A stretch of 64,000 nt of DNA, taken from positions 124,001-188,000 of the forward strand of contig NZ_VOSW01000001.1 of NCBI RefSeq assembly GCF_009690905.1, in the 5' to 3' direction. How positions within the stretch are numbered: the first letter of the stretch is position 1; every line of letters begins with the position of its first letter. The stretch comes from Paraburkholderia madseniana (lineage in GTDB: Bacteria; Pseudomonadota; Gammaproteobacteria; Burkholderiales; Burkholderiaceae). Made by a program: the position numbers and the translations under genes. Below, one piece after another: positions 18,557 through 26,418 of this stretch. Under the pieces are notes generated by a model, which worked only from the letters and a program-made list of their open reading frames with translations, had not been told where the DNA came from and ran no database searches.

Positions 18557-19594
18557 TTAAGCCGCCTGGCTCGCGGTCATCTTGAAGATGCCCTGCGCGT
18601 TGCCCGCGTCGAAACGCAGGTCCGTTTCCCAGCGACGCGCGTCCTGATCGAAGGTCCGCTTGCGCGTGATGAACTCGTAGAACGAACCCGGCACCTCGCG
18701 CGTCACGATGCTGCCATCGGCCGCACGGAATTCGCGCCGCACGATGTCCGCACGGTATGCGGTCTGAAACACACGGCCCGAACGCGAACGCTCGACTTCC
18801 GGCTTCATCGGACGACCCTTCGCCTTTTCGTCGTCGGAGAGCTTGAACACGTCCGCGACGCGATCGGTAGCGTGATTGAACGCATTGCCTTCGGTCGCGA
18901 TCCACGCCATTTCTGCCGACTCCTTCAACAATACTTCGTAATCGGCTTCGCGTGGCGTCTCATGCTGACGGGCGAAGGCGCCGACGATCACCGGCAGCAA
19001 CGCGTGAGCCGCCTCGAGCGGCAACACGCCGTCGCGTTCGAGCTCCCACAACTGGCCGGCGGCTTGCGGCGTCAACGGATCGCGCGAGGCGCCGATCACG
19101 TTCGTCACCGCCTGCTGAAACTCTGCCGAGAAACGCTCGGGATGCAATTCGCTGACGAAGAACTGCGCGATCTCATCGGGGGCGTCATCGTGCGCCCAGG
19201 CGCGGCCGGTCATGCCAAGGCGATCGAGTGGATAACGGCCGTTGATGCTGAAGCCGAGCGGACGCAGGATGCGCGCGAAAGCCGCTTCGCCCGGCGGCAA
19301 CGCGCCGCTCGCCGCCCAGCGCACCGTGCGCAATGCACCATGATCGAAGTAGACACTGCCACCAGCGGCGATCGCCTCCTCGGTGTACTGGCGGCCATTC
19401 GCCGAGCGCGCCAGCAGGTCTTCGAACAGCGCCATGTTCATCGCCTGCGCCAGTTCGGCGCGCGTAACGGTGCCGCCCTCCCATTCGTTAAGAATCTGCG
19501 GATGGTTCAGGGTGGCGAACAGCCTCGCGGTTTTCTCTGCGCCGAGCAGTTTCAGCAGCAGTTGTTCGACATTCGCATTCTTGATGTTTCGCAT
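18557..19594 (-). CDS. hglS: HglS-like 2-oxoadipate dioxygenase/decarboxylase (DUF1338)
   Basis: A 345-residue DUF1338 protein. Candidate Fe(II) ligands are H85 (YFDHGALRT, with R89 four residues on), H241 (NAFNHATDRV) and E307 (VPGSFYEF). The H-x3-R pattern and the H/H/E triad agree with what I recall of Pseudomonas HglS (H70, R74, H226, E294), which turns 2-oxoadipate into D-2-hydroxyglutarate in D-lysine catabolism. It is shorter than that enzyme (about 460 residues), so substrate preference may differ. It probably forms an operon with the dehydrogenase downstream, and a LysR gene is divergent. Function is inferred, well supported by pairing. Confidence 0.8.
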   Translation of the reverse strand: MRNIKNANVEQLLLKLLGAEKTARLFATLNHPQILNEWEGGTVTRAELAQAMNMALFEDLLARSANGRQYTEEAIAAGGSVYFDHGALRTVRWAASGALPPGEAAFARILRPLGFSINGRYPLDRLGMTGRAWAHDDAPDEIAQFFVSELHPERFSAEFQQAVTNVIGASRDPLTPQAAGQLWELERDGVLPLEAAHALLPVIVGAFARQHETPREADYEVLLKESAEMAWIATEGNAFNHATDRVADVFKLSDDEKAKGRPMKPEVERSRSGRVFQTAYRADIVRREFRAADGSIVTREVPGSFYEFITRKRTFDQDARRWETDLRFDAGNAQGIFKMTASQAA

Positions 19595-19740
19595 ATCGGT
19601 TCCGGGCGGAGCGCGGTGAGCACGCGTTCGTGTGTTTGAAGATGGCCTGCCGGCATGGCTTCAAGGCGCAAGCACGGCATCGTTGGATGCAAGATTATTC
19701 AAATTCGCAGCACTGCCGTAAAGCGAGATAAAATCGCCAC

Positions 19741-19761
19741 TTGATGCGTTTTTGGAATCAA
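19741..19761. promoter_or_regulatory. TTGAT-N11-ATCAA site between LysR and hglS
   Basis: Interrupted palindrome with 5-bp arms, the T-N11-A form common for LysR binding, directly before the GTG of the LysR gene. It could mediate autoregulation or control of hglS. Confidence 0.35.
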
Positions 19762-19762
19762 C

Positions 19763-20695
19763 GTGCGAAAGTTCAAGATCCCCAACATGGGCGCGCTGCT
19801 CGCTTTCGAAGCCGCCGCGCGGCACGAGAGCTTCACGCATGCGGCGCGCGAGCTGTTCCTCACCGAAAGCGCGGTGTCCCGGCAGATCAATACGCTGGAG
19901 AGCAATCTCGGCGTGCGGCTCTTCGTGCGCGTCAAACAGCGCGTGGTGCTGACCAAGGCAGGCAAGGTCTATAGCGCGCAGGTGCGGCGCTCGCTGGAAC
20001 AACTGGACCGCGACACGCTGTCGATCATTGCGCATGGCAGCGGCGGTGGTTATCTGGAACTGGCGGTGCTGCCGACTTTCGCATCGCAATGGCTGATTCC
20101 GCGGCTGGCGGCATTCAACGCGCAGTATCCGGACGTGCGGGTCAATATGGGCGTGCGCACCGGCACCTTCCCGTTCGCCGATACGCATTTCGAAGCCGCG
20201 ATTCACTACGGCAAGCCGACATGGCCAGGCACGTCGGCGGATTTTCTGTTTAGCGAGGAAGTCGTGCCGGTGTGTGCGGCGAGTCTGCTGGCCCGGCCCG
20301 TGGAAACTGCGGCAGAACTGCTGGACTACCCGCTACTGCATTCCACCACCCGGCCTGACGGCTGGGCGTCATGGTTCGCCAACCTCGGCGTCGACGATAA
20401 CCGGACGATGCAAGGGGTCCGGTACGAACTCCACACGATGCTGATCAGCGCCGCCGCGGCCGGTCTCGGCATCGCGCTGGTGCCGCGCTTTTTCGTCGAC
20501 GCACAGCTCGAACAGCTCGGACTCGTGATGCCGCTCGACGCACCCGCCGTCGCCGACTCGGCGTATTACCTCGTCTATCCGACGGAGTTGAGCCACGGTA
20601 AGCCGCTCACGAGCTTTCGCGAGTGGCTGTTGCGGGAAGCGGCGGCATACAGCGCCGTGAATCCTGGGCTGGGCGGCAATCCCGATACTGACTGA
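19763..20695 (+). CDS. LysR-family regulator, GcvA-like
   Basis: A 310-residue LysR protein starting at GTG. The helix-turn-helix reads LLAFEAAARHESFTHAAREL and LTESAVSRQINTLESNLGV, in the style of the GcvA/AmpR branch. An in-frame ATG at 19784 would truncate the first seven residues. It is divergent from hglS with 168 bp between, making it the candidate regulator of the 2-hydroxyglutarate module. Inducer unknown; 2-oxoadipate or lysine-derived acids are reasonable guesses. Confidence 0.87.
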   Translation: MRKFKIPNMGALLAFEAAARHESFTHAARELFLTESAVSRQINTLESNLGVRLFVRVKQRVVLTKAGKVYSAQVRRSLEQLDRDTLSIIAHGSGGGYLELAVLPTFASQWLIPRLAAFNAQYPDVRVNMGVRTGTFPFADTHFEAAIHYGKPTWPGTSADFLFSEEVVPVCAASLLARPVETAAELLDYPLLHSTTRPDGWASWFANLGVDDNRTMQGVRYELHTMLISAAAAGLGIALVPRFFVDAQLEQLGLVMPLDAPAVADSAYYLVYPTELSHGKPLTSFREWLLREAAAYSAVNPGLGGNPDTD

Positions 20696-20725
20696 TTCAG
20701 CGGCAGGCGCCGAGTGGCAAACGGC

Positions 20726-20750
20726 AAGCGCTAAGCGTTAAGCGTTAAGC
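20726..20750. repeat. 3.5 copies of the heptad AAGCGYT across the hpd stop codon
   Basis: Tandem AAGCGCT, AAGCGTT, AAGCGTT and a partial AAGCGC. The hpd stop codon lies inside the array. Because seven is not a multiple of three, changes in copy number would alter the C-terminal end only slightly. Confidence 0.6.
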
Positions 20751-21878
20751 GCCGGTTTGCTCGCGTGCCTGCGCCAACGCGCTCAAATTGCCTTCGCCGA
20801 AACCGTGGTGACCCTGCCGTTGCACGATCTCAAAGAAGATCTCGCCGGCGCCGCGTCGCACAAAGGTCTGAAAGAACAGCAGCGGTACGCCGTCGGCGCC
20901 GATCTCGCCGTCCACCAGAACATGCGTGCGCTTGAGCCGCTCGACATCGAGCCCATGACCTGGCAGGCGCGCGTCCAGTTGCTCGTAATAGCGCGGCGGT
21001 GGCTCGACGAATTCGACGCCGTTCGCGAGGAGTTGCTCGACGCACGCAAAGATATCGTCGGTGGCGAGCGCGATGTGCTGCACGCCTTCGCCCGGATGAT
21101 CCGGCAGATAGTCGTGCATCAGATTCGTACGGCGCGTGCCTTCTTCATACAAAGGCACGCGGATCGCGCCGCATGGCGACACCATCACGCGCGATTCCGC
21201 GGACACATGCCAGTTCGCGTGCAGTTCGTGAATCTCACGGAAGTTAAGCAGGTCGCGATAAAAGTCGAGCCATTCCTGCATCCGGCCCTCACCGACCGTT
21301 TGCGTCAGATGATCGACCGCAACCAGGCCGGTGCCCGCGTGACTCAGATCGGCGTGCGCGGTATCGATCTCGATCGGACGGAAGTCGATGTCGAAGATCG
21401 AGATGTCGCCGAGGCCGCCGCGCTGGCCGCCACGGCCGCGCCACCGGTCGACGAAATAGATGTGCGAATCGCCAATGCCCTGGATCGCCGGAATCAGCAA
21501 CTCGCCCGCACCGAGGCGTTCGCCTTCGAACGCCCATGCACCGAGTTCGATCGCGCGGTCGAAGGCGCGCTGCGCGTTGGCCACGCGAATGCCGATCGCG
21601 CAGATGCCGGCGCCGTATTCCTCGGCGTAGCGCTCGGCAAACGAATCCGGCTCCGCGTTGATCAGGAAATGCATCTCGCCCTGGCGATACAGCGTGACGT
21701 CCTTGCTGATATGGCGCGCAATCGCCTTGAAGCCGAGTTTCGTGAACGTCTCGCCGAGCGCCTTCGGCTCGCGCGAGGCGAACTCCACGAATTCGAGGCC
21801 GGCGGTGCCGAGCGGATTGTGCTCAGGCGCCGACACGGCGCGCAGCGCGGCGTCTGGAGTGGGCAAGTCGCTGGGCAT
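20745..21878 (-). CDS. hpd: 4-hydroxyphenylpyruvate dioxygenase
   Basis: A 377-residue two-domain vicinal-oxygen-chelate protein. It opens like bacterial HPPD (NPLGTAGLEFVEFAS) and carries the iron facial triad H190 (AVDHLTQTV), H268 (GVQHIALATDD) and E350 (IFFEIVQR), ending with the family tail GFGEGNLSAL. It would convert 4-hydroxyphenylpyruvate to homogentisate. Start at 21878 is preceded by AAGGAG; the reading frame stays open 59 codons further. Homogentisate genes are not in the window; the neighbours are protocatechuate genes. Some HPPD-like proteins act as 3-dehydroshikimate dehydratases feeding protocatechuate, which is the main alternative. Confidence 0.82.
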   Translation of the reverse strand: MPSDLPTPDAALRAVSAPEHNPLGTAGLEFVEFASREPKALGETFTKLGFKAIARHISKDVTLYRQGEMHFLINAEPDSFAERYAEEYGAGICAIGIRVANAQRAFDRAIELGAWAFEGERLGAGELLIPAIQGIGDSHIYFVDRWRGRGGQRGGLGDISIFDIDFRPIEIDTAHADLSHAGTGLVAVDHLTQTVGEGRMQEWLDFYRDLLNFREIHELHANWHVSAESRVMVSPCGAIRVPLYEEGTRRTNLMHDYLPDHPGEGVQHIALATDDIFACVEQLLANGVEFVEPPPRYYEQLDARLPGHGLDVERLKRTHVLVDGEIGADGVPLLFFQTFVRRGAGEIFFEIVQRQGHHGFGEGNLSALAQAREQTGA

Positions 21879-22170
21879 GGCAATCTCCTTGTGCAGTCTT
21901 TCGTACGCTGTTGCGCGTGTTCGTGATGTTTCTGCTGTTCGGTGCACGCCGTCATTCACCTGAAGTGTGACACCGTATGCGCGGTGTGCCGCAGCAATGC
22001 GGCCCGTGACGGCTTTTGCACCGTGTTTGTACACCGGGTAGCAGGGCGTTCGCAACCTTCATTTTGTACTGGATGGTTCACGCGGGGAGAATTGGGCCGC
22101 AGCGGGCGTCTACTGCGCCTCCTGCATTTCCCGTGACTCCCGCATCTCCAGCTTCGCTTGGCGACGTGCG

Positions 22171-23169
22171 TCAGGTCTTGGACATGCCGCCGCGACTGCG
22201 TTTGGACGCACGTTTAACCGCAGGCTTGCCAGCGGCCGCCGCCATGCGCTGCTGCGCAACCTCGCGCACGGCATCGATAAACGCCCGTCCCACAGGAGAC
22301 GGCTGCGTGTCCGAGCGCCGGATCAGCCCCACAGGCTCGCCGGTGCCCGCGAACGGCAAGGGCAAACGCACCAACATACCGTGCACCAGTTCATATTCGA
22401 CGGCGCTCAGTGGCACGAACCACACCGCGTCATTCTCCAGCGTCAACGCACGCCCCGTCGACACCGACAGCACTTCGACAAACCCCGACAACGGCGGCAC
22501 GCCCCACGCGCTCAACAGGCTTTCAGCCGATTGCCGGATCAGCGTGCCGAACGGCGGCAGCACCACCGGAAAATCCTCCAGCGACGTGGCCGGCAAGCCG
22601 GCCCCCAGCGCCAACGGATGCCCGGCGCGGACCACGGCAATCAACGGCTCGCTGAAAAGCTGCTCGAAACTGAGCCCAACCATCCGTTCCGGGTCCGCCA
22701 GACGCCCGATCGCGAATTCGATCGTGCCGGCCTTTAAACGCTCGAGCAATTCGGGGTTGGCGCCGGTGGCAAGGCGCACGATCACGCGCGGCCAAAGCGC
22801 GGCGAACCGCTTCAGCACCGGCGGCACCAGCGCAGCCGCGACGGTCGGCAGAATGCCGATTTCCAGCGTGGCGGCCGCCGCGCCTTCCGCGCGCGCCAGC
22901 AAGTCCACACCCTGTCGCAACGCACTGACACAGGCGCTCGCATGCGGCATGAAGAGCTGCCCCTCGCGGGTCGGCACGGCGCCGTGGCGGCCGCGCTCGA
23001 AGAGCTTCACGCCGAGAATCGCCTCCAGTTCGGCAACCGTCTTGGAGACCGCGGGCTGCGTAATGGACAGGCTTTCGGCCGCCCGCTGCACGCCGCCGAA
23101 CTGGGCGACGGCCAGGAAGCACTGGAGATGACGGAATTTGACGCGGCTGTCCGCGAGGCTGCGTTGCAT
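22171..23169 (-). CDS. pcaQ: LysR-family regulator of protocatechuate genes
   Basis: A 332-residue LysR protein with helix-turn-helix LAVAQFGGVQRAAESLSITQPAVSKTV (split across residues about 19-45). It carries a lysine/arginine-rich tail after the effector domain. It is divergent from pcaHG, the classical PcaQ arrangement; PcaQ activates pca genes in response to beta-carboxy-cis,cis-muconate. Two interrupted palindromes lie in the 107-bp gap. The region from 21879 to 22170, upstream of hpd and downstream of this gene, holds only a short stem-loop (21970-21987). Confidence 0.88.
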   Translation of the reverse strand: MQRSLADSRVKFRHLQCFLAVAQFGGVQRAAESLSITQPAVSKTVAELEAILGVKLFERGRHGAVPTREGQLFMPHASACVSALRQGVDLLARAEGAAAATLEIGILPTVAAALVPPVLKRFAALWPRVIVRLATGANPELLERLKAGTIEFAIGRLADPERMVGLSFEQLFSEPLIAVVRAGHPLALGAGLPATSLEDFPVVLPPFGTLIRQSAESLLSAWGVPPLSGFVEVLSVSTGRALTLENDAVWFVPLSAVEYELVHGMLVRLPLPFAGTGEPVGLIRRSDTQPSPVGRAFIDAVREVAQQRMAAAAGKPAVKRASKRSRGGMSKT

Positions 23170-23182
23170 AACGGTAGGTTAT
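23168..23182. promoter_or_regulatory. PcaQ-type site 1
   Basis: ATAAC-N5-GTTAT, a perfect interrupted palindrome overlapping the pcaQ start codon; position suits autorepression. Confidence 0.5.
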
Positions 23183-23210
23183 ACGAAATGGGCGAAAACG
23201 TCATTTTGCA

Positions 23211-23225
23211 TAACCTCTCAGGTTA
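23211..23225. promoter_or_regulatory. PcaQ-type site 2
   Basis: TAACCT-CTC-AGGTTA, preceded by A and resembling the ATAACC-N4-GGTTAA motif I recall for PcaQ in rhizobia. It lies 51 bp before pcaH, a good place for activation. Confidence 0.6.
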
Positions 23226-23276
23226 GATAAAGTCGCTCCATACGCTGTATCCCACAATTCCCCGAAGGAGACACTG

Positions 23277-23981
23277 ATGGACGAGTCCTTTCTCACCGCG
23301 CGCGACTTCGCGTCCCACCCCGCCTACGTCTATCCCGGCTACGGTTCTTCGGTCAAACGCGGCCCGACGCGTCCGCTGATTCCGCTGAAGGAAAAACTGC
23401 GCGACCAGCGTGTACCGGTCTACGGCACCGAAGACCTCGGCGCGCTCGATCACGATCTGACGCGCAATGCGGTGCGCAACGGCGAGCCGCTCGGCGAGCG
23501 CATCATCGTGACGGGCCGCGTGCTCGACGAAGGCGGCCGCCCGGTGCGCAATACGCTGGTTGAGATCTGGCAAGCCAATGCTGCCGGCCGCTATGTGCAC
23601 AAGAACGATCAGCACGACGCGCCGCTCGACCCGAACTTCCTCGGTGCCGGCCGCTGCATCACCGACAACGAAGGCCGCTATCGCTTTCTGACGATCAAAC
23701 CAGGCGCTTACCCTTGGGGCAATCACCCGAACGCGTGGCGTCCGAATCACATTCACTTCTCGCTGTTCGGCGACCATTTCGGCTCGCGCCTCGTCACGCA
23801 GATGTATTTCCCCGGCGACCCGCTGCTGGCCTTCGACCCGATTTTCCAGGGCACGCCCGAGCACGCACGCGACCGCCTGATTGCAGGCTTCTCGCTCGAT
23901 ACGACGCAAGAGGCCTATGCGCTCGGCTACGACTTCGACATCGTGCTGCGCGGCCGCAACGAAACTCCGATGGAGCGCTAA
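23277..23981 (+). CDS. pcaH: Protocatechuate 3,4-dioxygenase beta subunit
   Basis: A 234-residue intradiol dioxygenase subunit holding the non-heme Fe(III). Ligands are Y106 (GRYVHKND), Y145 (GAYPW), H158 and H160 (NHIHFSLFG); spacings of 39, 13 and 2 residues equal those of the Pseudomonas enzyme (Y408, Y447, H460, H462). It opens protocatechuate to beta-carboxy-cis,cis-muconate in the beta-ketoadipate route. GAAGGAG precedes the ATG, and pcaG follows after three bases. Confidence 0.95.
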   Translation: MDESFLTARDFASHPAYVYPGYGSSVKRGPTRPLIPLKEKLRDQRVPVYGTEDLGALDHDLTRNAVRNGEPLGERIIVTGRVLDEGGRPVRNTLVEIWQANAAGRYVHKNDQHDAPLDPNFLGAGRCITDNEGRYRFLTIKPGAYPWGNHPNAWRPNHIHFSLFGDHFGSRLVTQMYFPGDPLLAFDPIFQGTPEHARDRLIAGFSLDTTQEAYALGYDFDIVLRGRNETPMER

Positions 23982-23984
23982 GCC

Positions 23985-24572
23985 ATGACGACCCTCAAAC
24001 AAACGCCTTCGCAAACGGTTGGACCGTACTTCGCCTACGGTCTGTGCCCTCAGCAATACGACTTCGCCTTCAAGAGCCTGTTTACGCCGGTTCTGGCCGA
24101 CCGCGAAGCGGCCGGCGAGCACATCACGATCGTCGGCCAGGTGTTCGACGGCGACGGCAAGGTGATCGGCGATGCGATGCTGGAAGTGTCGCAGGTAGAC
24201 GCGCAAGGCCACTACCCGGAATCACGCGAGGAAATCCTGAAGACCGGTTTCCGCGGCTTCGCCCGCGTCGGTACGGGCACCGATCCGCTCCAGCGCTTTG
24301 TCGTTGAAACGGTGAAACCCGGCCGCGCAAACCCGGACGAAGCGCCGCATCTGAATGTGATCGTGACGATGCGCGGCATGCTGCTGCACACCTTCACGCG
24401 CATCTATTTCGAGGACGAAGCCGAGGCTAACGAACGGGATGCCGTGCTGGCAGCGGTTCCGGCGGACAGGCGTGGCACGCTGATCGCGCGCCGCGAGCCG
24501 AACACGGCCAATGTGTACCGGTTCGATATCTATATGCAGGGCGACAAGGAAACCGTGTTTTTCGATCTGTAA
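23985..24572 (+). CDS. pcaG: Protocatechuate 3,4-dioxygenase alpha subunit
   Basis: A 195-residue partner of PcaH, with the family opening TPSQTVGPYFAYGL and the conserved core GDAMLEVSQVDAQGHYP and HLNVIVTMRGML. The alpha subunit lacks the iron ligands (HLNV replaces HIHF), as expected. The start is three bases after the pcaH stop, so translation is coupled. No other pca genes (B, C, D, IJ) are in the window. Confidence 0.95.
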   Translation: MTTLKQTPSQTVGPYFAYGLCPQQYDFAFKSLFTPVLADREAAGEHITIVGQVFDGDGKVIGDAMLEVSQVDAQGHYPESREEILKTGFRGFARVGTGTDPLQRFVVETVKPGRANPDEAPHLNVIVTMRGMLLHTFTRIYFEDEAEANERDAVLAAVPADRRGTLIARREPNTANVYRFDIYMQGDKETVFFDL

Positions 24573-24595
24573 CGCGGATTTTCTATACTTTCATA

Positions 24596-24686
24596 AAGCT
24601 TTCACATACACTGGAGATGATCCGTCTAGCGACTGGATCGCGAAACTCCGAGTAGGTTAAGCCCGCCCCGCGCGGGCTTTTTTTTG
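24596..24686 (+). ncRNA. Candidate structured small RNA or 3'-UTR RNA after pcaG
   Basis: A possible -10 box TATACT (24584-24589) is followed by about 90 bases with nested pairing: GGAG (24613-24616) with CTCC (24646-24649), enclosing GATCCGTC (24619-24626) paired with GAC-T-GGATC (24631-24639) over a TAGC loop. It ends in a strong intrinsic terminator. No recognisable -35 box is present, so the RNA could also be processed from the pcaHG transcript. No coding frame of note. Confidence 0.45.
24659..24685 (+). terminator. Intrinsic terminator after pcaHG
   Basis: AAGCCCGC and GCGGGCTT form an 8-bp stem with a five-base loop, followed by a run of eight T in all. Confidence 0.9.
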
Positions 24687-24764
24687 GATGCCGAATCAAT
24701 TGGCACAACGCGATATCGCGCAGCCACGCAGGAAAACGATTAGCAGAAGAAACTGAGGCCCCGC

Positions 24765-25028
24765 TCAACAGCGGAAATGGTCGATGTTCTGTCCAGCGTA
24801 GATTGCACGCGCAAGCCAATCCGGCTTTTCGCCATGACCGTCCCACGTATTTCCGTAGGCGTCGCGATACATCACGGCCCGCACTGCGGCTTTGTCGGCC
24901 TCGATTGCATCAGCAAGCGCTTCAATCGTAATGCCGTATTCGTCCATGCGTCGGCGGATCCACACGATCAGGCGCTCACGCGCATTCCCGTCGAGGTCGA
25001 ACAGCCGTTGTTCTTCTCGCTCTTTCAT
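24765..25028 (-). CDS. Small H-NS-family DNA-binding protein
   Basis: An 87-residue protein. The C-terminal part (YRDAYGNTWDGHGEKPDWLARAI) matches the H-NS DNA-binding domain pattern YRDp.G.tWsGrGr.PkWl. The central MDEYGITIEALADAIE resembles the linker of Burkholderia H-NS-like proteins. The AT-hook-like GRGR is replaced by GHGE, so DNA binding may be altered. ATG 25028 is chosen; a TTG 45 bases upstream is possible. It stands alone between terminators. H-NS paralogues of this size are common near horizontally acquired DNA. Confidence 0.72.
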   Translation of the reverse strand: MKEREEQRLFDLDGNARERLIVWIRRRMDEYGITIEALADAIEADKAAVRAVMYRDAYGNTWDGHGEKPDWLARAIYAGQNIDHFRC

Positions 25029-25073
25029 AACGTACCGGTTTCGCGGCTGATAGTGCTCGCGTTGGAAAAACAA

Positions 25074-25099
25074 AGGCTTCGCTAAACAACGCGAAGCCT
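25074..25099 (-). terminator. Intrinsic terminator, minus strand
   Basis: AGGCTTCGC and GCGAAGCCT form a 9-bp stem with an eight-base loop; on the minus strand it is followed by TTTGTTTTT. No protein gene ends here, only the tRNA-like sequence just upstream, which points to an RNA gene or its remnant. Confidence 0.7.
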
Positions 25100-25113
25100 A
25101 TGCGTGAATCAGA

Positions 25114-25138
25114 TGGGTTGAGTGCGAATCGAACTCAC
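25114..25138 (-). other. tRNA 3'-end-like remnant
   Basis: On the minus strand, GTGAG-TTCGATT-CGCAC (complement of 25122-25138) has the T-arm form with one A-G mismatch, followed by an acceptor-like TCAACCCA. No matching 5' half (GGGTTGA) is seen in the preceding 150 bases, so it is not a complete tRNA. It could be a decayed tRNA or an integration scar. The rest of 25139-25488 has no gene; TTCT-ATTGG repeats and a LysE promoter are noted separately. Confidence 0.4.
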
Positions 25139-25380
25139 GACGCCGCGCCTGATGCGCGACAACTCGCATCGGGAATCATGCCCAATAAATCCTGGATTTA
25201 GGGGAATTCGTCGGCAAACGGCTCGAATCGCGCCCGATCGGCCTTGGTGCTCCAAGGCTGCTTTAGCGTATGGGAGGGCATTCTAGCATCCAATTTCCGC
25301 TGCTTGCAGCAACTGATTGGCTGCGTGCGGTGATGGGCTTTCTTTGTCATTCGGTTGGCGTTCGTTACCGGCTTTTTCGA

Positions 25381-25410
25381 TTCTTATTGGTTCTTTATTG
25401 GTTCTATTGG
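25381..25410. repeat. Three tandem TTCTnATTGG-like repeats
   Basis: TTCTTATTGG, TTCTTTATTGG and TTCTATTGG in a row, AT-rich against the surrounding GC, 78 bp before the LysE-type gene. Phased recognition elements or simple slippage. Confidence 0.6.
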
Positions 25411-25488
25411 CGCTGACCGAAAACAAAACCTCGCCCTCCCATGCTATGTTCACTGATCCGCATCGCCGCCTGTAGGAGACACACAAAA

Positions 25489-26124
25489 ATGCCCGCCTCG
25501 ACCGCCATCGTCACAATCCTGGCCGCACTGCTGCTCGGTGCAATGAGCCCAGGACCGAGCTTCGTTATCGTTGCACGCAATGCAATCGGACTCTCGCGCG
25601 GCGACGGCCTTGCAACGGCGGCCGGCATGGGCATCGGCGGCGTGTTCTTTAGCGGTATCGCCTTGCTCGGCCTGTACACCTTGCTGGCGACAGTGGAATG
25701 GCTGTACGTCGGCTTGAAAGTGGCCGGCGGCCTTTATCTGATCTACCTTGCGTCGAAGATCTGGCGCGGTGCGGCCAAACCGCTCGCGTTCGACGCGGCG
25801 CAAGCCGCCGCTACCAACGTGCGCAAATCCTTCTGGATCGGTTTGAGCACACAACTCAGCAATCCGAAGACAGCGGTCTACTACGGCAGTATCTTCGCGG
25901 CCTTGCTTCCGCAACATCCGCCGCTGTGGTGCTACTTTGCATTGCCCCCTGCGATCTTCGCCATTGAAGCCGGCTGGTACACCGTGGTCGCCTTGTGCTT
26001 TTCGAGCAAACGTCCGCGCGAAATCTATCTGCAGTGGAAGGCCTGGATCGATCGCGTCGCCGCAAGCGCAGTTGCCGCGCTCGGATTACGCCTGATCCTG
26101 ACAGCGCATAAAGTGGGCATCTGA
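25489..26124 (+). CDS. LysE/RhtB-family amino-acid exporter
   Basis: A 211-residue inner-membrane protein with about six hydrophobic segments. The family signature is near the N-terminus (GAMSPGPSFVIVARNAIGLSRG), with the conserved NPKTAVYYGSIFAA mid-protein. Members export amino acids or homoserine lactone-like compounds; the substrate cannot be told here. ATG 25489 follows AGGAG (25473), while an in-frame ATG at 25441 is judged too early. It is monocistronic. The 290 bp after it hold the cold-shock leader. Confidence 0.85.
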   Translation: MPASTAIVTILAALLLGAMSPGPSFVIVARNAIGLSRGDGLATAAGMGIGGVFFSGIALLGLYTLLATVEWLYVGLKVAGGLYLIYLASKIWRGAAKPLAFDAAQAAATNVRKSFWIGLSTQLSNPKTAVYYGSIFAALLPQHPPLWCYFALPPAIFAIEAGWYTVVALCFSSKRPREIYLQWKAWIDRVAASAVAALGLRLILTAHKVGI

Positions 26125-26418
26125 AACCGAAACCCAGTTGGAGTGACTTGCCGTGCCGCGCGACACGGCAAGTAAGCAACGAGGGTCACATGACCACACG
26201 CCCCTCATGCACAAACGATGCCCATAACAAAACAGTTACAAGATAAGTGTTGACGCTGACATGGCCCGGCGGTTACTGTGGCATCCGAAGTTCAAGAAGT
26301 TCGATTGCTGTTCATCAATGTCTCGCTCCTCAGCGGTATTCGTTGTCCTCTCCCTCCTTGACCCTTCACGCGCTCCTCAACAGAGCAAATTTTTCTATTT
26401 TTTCCTCAAGGATTCTTC

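Noticed and set aside
25139-25275. Complete tRNA or tmRNA upstream of the 25074-25099 terminator
   Set aside because: The T-arm has a mismatch and no pairing 5' acceptor, D arm or tag-coding frame could be assembled.
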